Assembly: GCA_050633525.1 (NCBI GenBank)
Contig: JBOEGR010000013.1
Location: 62,001 to 126,000 of the forward strand
Reading direction: 5' to 3'
Length of the DNA: 64,000 nucleotides
From: CANLBN01 sp050633525
Lineage (GTDB): Bacteria > Pseudomonadota > Gammaproteobacteria > Pseudomonadales > Cellvibrionaceae
Part shown: piece by piece, positions 58,507 to 64,000 of the stretch
Numbering within the stretch: the first letter of the stretch is position 1
Layout: every line of letters starts with the position of its first letter
Notes under the pieces: model-generated
What the model saw: only the letters and a program-made list of their open reading frames with translations
The model's database searches: none
What the model was told of the DNA's origin: nothing
Made by a program: the position numbers and the translations under genes

Positions 58507-60324
58507 GTGATTCTAGTGAATAAAGTAGTTAAAAAAGTAACGCAAAACATTATTGATCGTAGTCATTCATCTCGTGGCCAGTATTTAGAACGTATGCAAA
58601 AAGCGGTAGCAAAGGGGGTGAATCGCTCTAGCCTCAGTTGCGGTAATCTAGCGCATGCTTGTGCTGCTTCATCTAAACAAGAAAAGAATATTTATACTAA
58701 AGATAATGGACCTAATATAGGTATTGTGACCGCATATAATGACATGTTATCTGCGCATCAACCATTTGAAGCTTTCCCTAATATTATTAAAAAACATTCA
58801 TTAGAGCTTGGTGCCACAGCTCAAGTTGCTGGTGGTGTTCCTGCAATGTGTGATGGGGTGACGCAAGGCCAAAGTGGTATGGAGTTGTCGCTTTTTTCTC
58901 GTGATGTCATTGCAATGTCTGCTGCAGTGGCGTTGTCTCACCAGTGTTTCGATGCCGTTATCTTCTTGGGAGTGTGCGATAAAATTATTCCTGGTTTAAC
59001 AATTGCTGCTGCGAGTTTTGGTCATTTACCGACAATTATGATGCCTGCTGGCCCAATGCCATCGGGGTTACCCAACGAACAGAAAGCCGATGTTAGGCAG
59101 CAATATGCTATGGGCAGGGTAAATAAAAAACAATTATTAGTTGCAGAAATGGGTTCTTATCACAAACCGGGTACCTGTACTTTTTATGGTACAGCGAATA
59201 CCAATCAACTGATTATGGAATTGATGGGCTTACATTTGCCTGGCAGTAGTTTTATTAATCCAAATACACCGCTGCGTGAAGCTTTAATTCAATATGGCGT
59301 CTATGAGCTCGTTCAGCGCGTACACGGTAAAACAGGTTTTACGCCAGTTTATGAAATCTTGTCAGAGAAGAATTTTGTCAATGCTATGGTCGGCCTATTA
59401 GCCTCCGGCGGTTCAACTAATCTAGTCATTCATTTAATTGCTATGGCGCGTGCCGCAGGCATTGTTATTGATATAAAAGATTTTGCTGATCTCTCTGCAG
59501 TCGTGCCATTAATTAGTCGGGTTTATCCTAATGGTTTTGCTGATATTAATGACTTTCAAGCTGCTGGTGGTATGCCTGTCTTTATTTCAGAGCTATTGAA
59601 AATAGATGTGCTACATCGAGATGTTAAAAGCATTGTCGGTTCTAATTTAGAGGACTATTTATTATCGCCAGTTTTAAATGAAAATGAAAAACTAGCTTGG
59701 AAAGAAACCGAATTAGAAAGTAATGCTTATGAAGTTTTATCACCCAGCAAAAAACCGCATTCAACAACAGGTGGTTTGGTTTTGCTTGAGGGTAACTTAG
59801 GTCGATCAGTTGTTAAAGTTTCAGCATTAAAGCCAGAACATATGGTAATACGTGCTCCTTGTCGTATTTTTCATGATCAAGAATCTTTGAAGCAATCGTT
59901 TGAAGCTGGGGAGCTAGATTGCGACCTTATTTGCGTGGTCCGTTTTCAGGGGCCGCAGGCGAATGGTATGCCAGAGCTCCATGGCTTAACACCCATATTA
60001 GGCGCTATTCAATCAAAAGGTTATCAAGTTGCTTTAGTAACGGATGGGCGTATGTCAGGTGCGTCTGGAAAAATACCGGCAGCTATACATATCTCTCCTG
60101 AAGCAAGTGTGGGCGGGGCGATCAGCCGCTTGCGTGATGGGGATGTTATTTCTTTTAATGCCAATAAAGGCATTCTGGTGGCTGAGGTTGATGATCTAAA
60201 TGAACGATCAATAATGGCGGAAGATTTAAGTCAGTCCCATATCGGTTGCGGGCGAGAATTATTTAAAAATTTTCGTGAAAATGTTAGTGCATCTGAAGAT
60301 GGCGCTAGTGTATTTAGTTTTTAA
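58507..60324 (+). CDS. edd: Phosphogluconate dehydratase
   Basis: Edd, the first committed enzyme of the Entner-Doudoroff pathway, converting 6-phosphogluconate to KDPG with a 4Fe-4S cluster. The 605 residues (E. coli 603) show AYNDMLSAHQPFE (about 78-90), GGVPAMCDGVTQGQSGMELS (about 112-131), FLGVCDKIIPG (about 158-168) and the C-terminal VTDGRMSGASGKIPAAIH (about 510-527). Start is uncertain: GTG at 58507 or 58516; AAAGG at 58500-58504 better suits the second. An ATG at 58494 in another frame makes a 9-codon ORF across both, which could couple or delay initiation. Confidence 0.95.
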   Translation: MILVNKVVKKVTQNIIDRSHSSRGQYLERMQKAVAKGVNRSSLSCGNLAHACAASSKQEKNIYTKDNGPNIGIVTAYNDMLSAHQPFEAFPNIIKKHSLELGATAQVAGGVPAMCDGVTQGQSGMELSLFSRDVIAMSAAVALSHQCFDAVIFLGVCDKIIPGLTIAAASFGHLPTIMMPAGPMPSGLPNEQKADVRQQYAMGRVNKKQLLVAEMGSYHKPGTCTFYGTANTNQLIMELMGLHLPGSSFINPNTPLREALIQYGVYELVQRVHGKTGFTPVYEILSEKNFVNAMVGLLASGGSTNLVIHLIAMARAAGIVIDIKDFADLSAVVPLISRVYPNGFADINDFQAAGGMPVFISELLKIDVLHRDVKSIVGSNLEDYLLSPVLNENEKLAWKETELESNAYEVLSPSKKPHSTTGGLVLLEGNLGRSVVKVSALKPEHMVIRAPCRIFHDQESLKQSFEAGELDCDLICVVRFQGPQANGMPELHGLTPILGAIQSKGYQVALVTDGRMSGASGKIPAAIHISPEASVGGAISRLRDGDVISFNANKGILVAEVDDLNERSIMAEDLSQSHIGCGRELFKNFRENVSASEDGASVFSF

Positions 60325-60364
60325 ATAAAAATGATGATAGGCATTAAATAAAAGAGAAAAAACC

Positions 60365-61006
60365 ATGATGGCACCTAAACAATCTTCTGATTTTATCTTA
60401 GAGAAAACACATAGTGTACCTGTTATCCCAGTGTTAGTTATGAACGATGTTGCTATCGCTGAAGAGCTGGCTAGAGTGCTTGTTGGTTCTGGGCTTACCA
60501 TATTAGAGGTTACCTTAAGAACACCGAATGCATTTGCAGTTATAGAGGCGATGGCAAAAGTTGAGGGAGCCATTGTTGCTGCAGGTACTGTATTGAATAA
60601 GCAACAGGCTACACGCTCAATCTCATCGGGAGCGCAGTTTTTGGTTTCTCCAGGTGCGACAGATGCTTTAATTGATAGCGCAAAAATTATGAATATACCT
60701 TTGTTACCCGGTGTGGCAACAGCATCAGAAATAATGTGTATGTCCGAGAAAGGCTTTAATTTTTTAAAATTTTTTCCAGCAGAAATTAACGGAGGTATTG
60801 CTGCGTTAAATGCTTTCTCTTCACCATTCTCTAATGTGCAATTTTGTCCGACAGGAGGAGTCAATGTAAACAATATAAGCGATTATTTATCATTGTCTAA
60901 TGTTCCTGTTGTTGGTGGTTCTTGGTTGGTGACACAAGAAGATCTACAAAATAAAGATTGGAATAATATAGAAAAAAAAGTAAAGCAGTTAACACATAAT
61001 CATTAA
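60365..61006 (+). CDS. eda: KDPG aldolase
   Basis: Eda cleaves KDPG to pyruvate and glyceraldehyde-3-P. 213 residues, as in E. coli. VIPVLVMNDV (about 19-28), EVTLRTPNA (about 48-56, catalytic Glu), FLVSPG, and LKFFPAE (about 135-141, Schiff-base Lys) are all present, as is FCPTGGVN. ATG at 60365 or 60368. 40 bp after edd, 20 bp before gap. Confidence 0.96.
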   Translation: MMAPKQSSDFILEKTHSVPVIPVLVMNDVAIAEELARVLVGSGLTILEVTLRTPNAFAVIEAMAKVEGAIVAAGTVLNKQQATRSISSGAQFLVSPGATDALIDSAKIMNIPLLPGVATASEIMCMSEKGFNFLKFFPAEINGGIAALNAFSSPFSNVQFCPTGGVNVNNISDYLSLSNVPVVGGSWLVTQEDLQNKDWNNIEKKVKQLTHNH

Positions 61007-61026
61007 TAGCACTAGAGGAAAAGTTG

Positions 61027-62037
61027 ATGAGTATTAAAGTGGCCATAAATGGTTATGGGCGTATTGGACGTAATGTCCTTAGGGCGCTTTATGAATCGGA
61101 TAAAGTGAATGATATATCAATAGTAGCTATTAATGATTTGGGTGACTCAAAAATTAATGCTCATCTTACCGAGTACGATACAACACATGGAAGATTTGAT
61201 GGCACTATAAATGTGGAAGAGAGTACGGGAGACCTGTTAATCAATAACGATAGAATCCATGTTTTCTCTGAGCGTAACCCTTCTGTATTACCATGGAAAA
61301 TGTTAGAGATAGATGTGGTGCTTGAATGCACAGGTTTATTTACTCGGCGTGAGGCCGCAATGGCTCATATAGATGCAGGAGCTAAAAAAGTCATTATATC
61401 GGCACCATCACCAGATGCAGATGTTACGGTAGTATATGGGGTTAATCATCATGTGTTACATTCTCAGCATACGGTGATATCAAATGCATCTTGCACGACA
61501 AATTGTTTGGCGCCTATCGCAAAAATAATAAACGAAGAAATAGGTATTGTTAAAGGTCAAATGACCACAATACATTCATATACTAACGATCAAAATTTAA
61601 CGGATGTTTATCATCAAGACTTATATCGAGCACGATCTGCCACACAGTCGATGATTCCAACGAAAACAGGTGCAGCAGCTGCGGTCGGCCTTGTTTTACC
61701 AGAGTTAAATGGAAAATTGGATGGAATGGCAATTAGAGTGCCTACAATAAATGTTTCTCTTGTTGATTTTACATTCATTACGAAAAAAGAGACGAGTGTA
61801 AAAGAAATTAATCAATTTCTGCTGGAAGCCTCTGGCGGTGCTTATAAAGGCATCGTTGAATGTGTCTCAAAACCTTTGGTGTCTATAGACTTAAACCACC
61901 ACCCTGCATCGTGTTGTTTCGATATGAATCATACAAGAGCGGATGGAAATTTTGTAAAAGTGATGGCGTGGTATGACAACGAATGGGGTTTTTCTAATCG
62001 AATGTTGGACAGCGCCTTAGCATTAATGCAAGTATAA
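61027..62037 (+). CDS. gap: Glyceraldehyde-3-phosphate dehydrogenase
   Basis: Type I GAPDH of 336 residues taking on the triose phosphate released by Eda. INGYGRIGRNVLRALYE (about 7-23) binds NAD, and the active-site Cys is in SNASCTTNCLAP (about 151-162), with TIHSYTNDQ following. The Asp-containing VAINDLG after the cofactor motif favours NAD over NADP. The first ATG (61027) is preferred to the TTG one codon earlier; AGAGGAA is upstream. Erythrose-4-P dehydrogenase (Epd) is a close relative, but the operon makes GAPDH more likely. Confidence 0.93.
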   Translation: MSIKVAINGYGRIGRNVLRALYESDKVNDISIVAINDLGDSKINAHLTEYDTTHGRFDGTINVEESTGDLLINNDRIHVFSERNPSVLPWKMLEIDVVLECTGLFTRREAAMAHIDAGAKKVIISAPSPDADVTVVYGVNHHVLHSQHTVISNASCTTNCLAPIAKIINEEIGIVKGQMTTIHSYTNDQNLTDVYHQDLYRARSATQSMIPTKTGAAAAVGLVLPELNGKLDGMAIRVPTINVSLVDFTFITKKETSVKEINQFLLEASGGAYKGIVECVSKPLVSIDLNHHPASCCFDMNHTRADGNFVKVMAWYDNEWGFSNRMLDSALALMQV

Positions 62038-62061
62038 AATAGTTATTGATAAGGCGCTATT

Positions 62062-62517
62062 TTATTTTCGTTCACTCAGATATTCATCATAGTCGGGTAT
62101 ATCGCGAATATATTCTTCCGTAAATAGATTAGAGTTCACTATCATATCGGCTGAGCTTTGATTGCATGCTACGGGAATATTCCATGCGGTAGCAATGCGC
62201 AATAATGCTTTTATGTCGGGGTCGTGGGGCATGGGTTCAAAGGGGTCCCAAAAGAAAATTAACATATCTATTTTTCCTTCGCTAATCTTGGCTCCAATTT
62301 GTTGATCGCCTCCTAGTGGACCACTTAATAACTTCGTTATATTTATCTTTGTTACTTTTTCAATTCTTGCGCCTGTCGTACCTGTAGCAAATAAATGATG
62401 TTTGGAAAGATTGTGTTTATTTTTTTCACACCAATTTATTAATACTGCTTTGCAGTTATCATGAGCAACGAGCGCGATATTCTTTTTTGCAGGGGAGGCT
62501 ATTTTTTTCTTTTTCAT
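62062..62517 (-). CDS. mgsA: Methylglyoxal synthase
   Basis: MgsA turns dihydroxyacetone phosphate into methylglyoxal and phosphate, a relief valve when triose phosphates build up. The 151 residues (E. coli 152) have VAHDNCK (about 17-23), FATGTTGARIE (about 43-53), the catalytic Asp in GPLGGDQQIGA (about 67-77) and PHDPDIKALLRIA (about 97-109). It faces the gap gene, 24 bp apart. The N-terminal Lys-rich stretch is unusual but short. Confidence 0.95.
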   Translation of the reverse strand: MKKKKIASPAKKNIALVAHDNCKAVLINWCEKNKHNLSKHHLFATGTTGARIEKVTKINITKLLSGPLGGDQQIGAKISEGKIDMLIFFWDPFEPMPHDPDIKALLRIATAWNIPVACNQSSADMIVNSNLFTEEYIRDIPDYDEYLSERK

Positions 62518-62850
62518 TAGAATACAGTTTTTTACGTTTTTAAATTCAGATATAGGAGTAAACTAAACAGACCATATCATATTGCTTGTTATGGAGCATC
62601 TGTAAAAAGCTTGTTGTTATAGAAAGTCATCGAATTTATTACCGTGTTGATTGCGCTTTATTGCTTTTTTAAAGATTAATTTGTAAAAATGATATCCAGT
62701 CCACAATAGTAGATTGAATTGATCTACAGTTTTAGGTTTTGCTTCTGTAAAAAAATATTGGTCACGTTATAGTGTTACCAAATGTAACGCAATCCTGCGT
62801 TGCATGAAAACCATATTTGTCTCTTCTTTAATTAAAGTTAGGTAAAGACT
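62518..62850. other. 333-bp intergenic region with nested inverted repeats
   Basis: No gene is seen. At 62774-62788 GTTAC-CAAAT-GTAAC and at 62786-62801 AACGCA-ATCC-TGCGTT overlap each other, giving two mutually exclusive small palindromes 50-75 bp before the hypothetical gene at 62851. They could be an operator or an alternative RNA fold. Confidence 0.4.
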
Positions 62851-63159
62851 ATGTATAACGATGAAGCGTATCTCAATAAGCGAACACTTTTCTATCAAAA
62901 ATATTTTGCAGATGTTCTCTATTCTAGGTCTATTTCATCCTGGGCTGACACTAAAGATGATTTTTTAAATGATATTGAGTATACGATCGATATCAGTGAA
63001 ATATCTCATCATGATTGCTATCGTATTGCGAGCTACCAACGTTCTCTTTATTTTAAAAAATGCTACTTGTTTCTCATCAATAAAACTAAGGCTAAAATGA
63101 TTCATATCCATCTTTTCCTTCAAAAGAAGAGGCGTAAGTGGGTCGGTTTTAAGGCGTAA
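62851..63159 (+). CDS. Hypothetical protein
   Basis: Protein of 102 residues, family not recognised. It is rich in Tyr, Phe, Lys, Ile and Asp, with many aromatic residues, and ends in a basic stretch (KKRRKWVGFKA). No signal peptide or transmembrane helix is clear. TTAGGTAA lies upstream of the ATG at 62851. Codon use is like that of the neighbours, and the frame is much longer than the surrounding intergenic frames, so a real gene is likely. Confidence 0.55.
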   Translation: MYNDEAYLNKRTLFYQKYFADVLYSRSISSWADTKDDFLNDIEYTIDISEISHHDCYRIASYQRSLYFKKCYLFLINKTKAKMIHIHLFLQKKRRKWVGFKA

Positions 63160-63186
63160 CTTTATTGTTTAGCGTAAGAATCTACG

Positions 63187-63198
63187 AAAGGAGGTGAT
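63187..63198 (+). promoter_or_regulatory. Perfect 12-nt Shine-Dalgarno without an obvious gene
   Basis: AAAGGAGGTGAT is an exact match to the full anti-Shine-Dalgarno end of 16S rRNA. Behind it lie only tiny frames: a TTG at 63207 with 25 codons and a stop, and a GTG within the element itself with 17 codons. The next real gene starts 140 nt further on. It could serve a leader peptide or act as a ribosome-holding site. Confidence 0.5.
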
Positions 63199-63337
63199 AA
63201 AAATTCTTGTTTTTGCACCATTTTGGCGCTCTTTCTATTTTATGTGACAATTATTCTTTCAAGTTAGTCATTTTAGGAGACTAAGCTATAATAAGCTTGT
63301 ATTGTTCTTCAAGAATGTAATCTATCAGGAAGCTGTA

Positions 63338-63745
63338 ATGTCCGATGAGAAAAAGAATTCCAAGAAAGAGTTAAAGCTTGCTTTGCTATCTTTATCAAAT
63401 TTGGTCAATACAAAAACGGGTAATCTATTCAATGTTAGTAAGGGATCTGAACAGGTTTTGGCATTGCTACGGTGGTCGGCAAAAAGTGACGATATAGATG
63501 TCAACCTAGCTTTTTTAAAAGTGGGTCATTACTTGAGTTCGGCTCACAAGCGTTTTTTCGAGAGCAATGGTGTTGTTTTCTCAGCGTTGGCTGACCAAGA
63601 AGCAAAAACAGTTGATGTGACCTATCGCGGACAAGTCATAAAGAAGGAAGCAGCAACAACTTCTGTAAGTGAATCGCAACCTGCCGACGACTCAAAAAAA
63701 GGTAAGCGTAAAATTATTTACCGTGGTCAGGAAAAGTGGGTTTAG
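63338..63745 (+). CDS. Hypothetical protein with two YRGQ repeats
   Basis: Protein of 135 residues from the ATG at 63338, which has AGGAAG upstream; the open frame starts 12 codons earlier without a ribosome site. The first 85 residues are helical and soluble. The motif VTYRGQVIKK (about 93-102) and its partner IIYRGQEKWV at the very C-terminus (126-135) flank a Ser/Ala/Asp-rich linker, suggesting two short beta-hairpin repeats. The family is not recognised. Confidence 0.7.
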   Translation: MSDEKKNSKKELKLALLSLSNLVNTKTGNLFNVSKGSEQVLALLRWSAKSDDIDVNLAFLKVGHYLSSAHKRFFESNGVVFSALADQEAKTVDVTYRGQVIKKEAATTSVSESQPADDSKKGKRKIIYRGQEKWV

Positions 63746-63825
63746 TCTCTTTTTGAGTAAACTAAGCCCTTAATTTGAGCAACAAGTTCAGGCATAAAGG
63801 CTGAAAGTGGCCTAATTAATCAACA

Positions 63826-63836
63826 CTTGGTATAAT
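63826..63836 (+). promoter_or_regulatory. Extended -10 promoter near the right edge
   Basis: TTGG followed by TATAAT (TATAAT at 63831-63836, TGn upstream) is an extended -10 element with no clear -35. About 165 bp of non-coding DNA follow to the window edge (GGCCTC... with small inverted repeats near 63880-63935 and no long frame), probably the leader of a gene or RNA beyond the edge. Confidence 0.5.
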
Positions 63837-64000
63837 CCCGCCCTTTTTCAAAATCTAGCTTTCCATTCCCAACTCTAAGGCCTCAATCCTATATGGTAGA
63901 GCCTAAAAGGGTTGACTCCTAATTGGGGTATAACTTCTACGAATCATGCTAATTGCGCTCTATATCGGGGTGTGATGATGTATTTTCCTAGAAAATGATG

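Noticed and set aside
63843..64000. Possible tRNA or structured RNA after the TATAAT at the right edge
   Set aside because: No cloverleaf, T-loop or known RNA motif could be found; only small inverted repeats.

Overview
The window looks like a chromosomal segment of a moderately AT-rich marine-type gammaproteobacterium. The block tolC < > nudF-yqiB-cpdA-yqiA-parE is the Escherichia coli order. ygfB-pepP-ubiH-ubiI is also the enterobacterial order. Sugar use runs by an ABC polyol importer and a complete Entner-Doudoroff set rather than a PTS. No rRNA, tRNA, transposase, integrase or CRISPR array was seen. Two N bases at 17070-17071 suggest a scaffold join. Species or order cannot be fixed from the sequence; Cellvibrionales-like is a guess.

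Layout. 1-6.8 kb is an AT-rich LPS/surface glycan block: a truncated membrane protein at the edge, two paralogous glycosyltransferases facing each other, a GT2, UDP-galactopyranose mutase, a GT4-like protein, a YrbL kinase-like protein and an ELM1-like protein. 6.9-10.1 kb holds msbA-waaA (lipid A flipping and Kdo transfer). 10.1-16.5 kb is the tolC/nudF/yqiB/cpdA/yqiA/parE block. 16.5-29.6 kb is the most interesting part: a rhomboid protease divergent from DUF2170 - PspA - YqiJ-like OB-fold membrane protein - YqiK-like flotillin - 1806-residue DUF3686/AAA ATPase - TerB-like - MscS channel - TFIIB-type zinc ribbon protein - DUF2750. 29.7-33.2 kb holds a hypothetical gene, a rhombosortase, a divergent metallophosphoesterase and an SSS symporter. 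33.3-40.4 kb holds a flavin reductase, ygfB-pepP-ubiH-ubiI and a dCache-type protein with a degenerate GGDEF domain. 40.5-46.6 kb holds a K+ channel-like protein, a peroxiredoxin-glutaredoxin hybrid and a LysR-governed quinone/electrophile cluster (doxX, azoR, yqjG, pirin). 46.6-62.5 kb is a mannitol-type polyol locus (fructokinase, ABC importer, AraC regulator, dehydrogenase), then a porin and zwf-pgl-edd-eda-gap, with mgsA convergent. 62.5-64 kb has two hypothetical genes and regulatory-looking DNA.

How the parts work together. The polyol genes give a full route: porin, periplasmic binding protein, ABC importer, oxidation to fructose, fructokinase to fructose-6-P, then (after isomerisation by an enzyme outside the window) Zwf-Pgl-Edd-Eda to pyruvate and glyceraldehyde-3-P, taken on by Gap. 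The PspA/flotillin/ATPase island reads as one membrane-stress or membrane-remodelling system. PspA is an ESCRT-III-superfamily protein, flotillin makes membrane scaffolds, and the giant AAA protein is a candidate remodelling motor. Upstream lies a strong promoter with an exact TTGACA, a 17-bp spacer and TATAGT, placing +1 at or beside the first ATG. Three near-identical TTACATGTAA palindromes lie in the same divergent control region, one of them inside the promoter spacer. The first gene has an N-terminal ribbon-helix-helix-like extension and an internal start with a good Shine-Dalgarno, so it may encode both its own repressor and a separate short DUF2170 protein. This is the main candidate for an undescribed system. 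The protein families themselves are known; the control layout and the partnership with the giant ATPase are inference.
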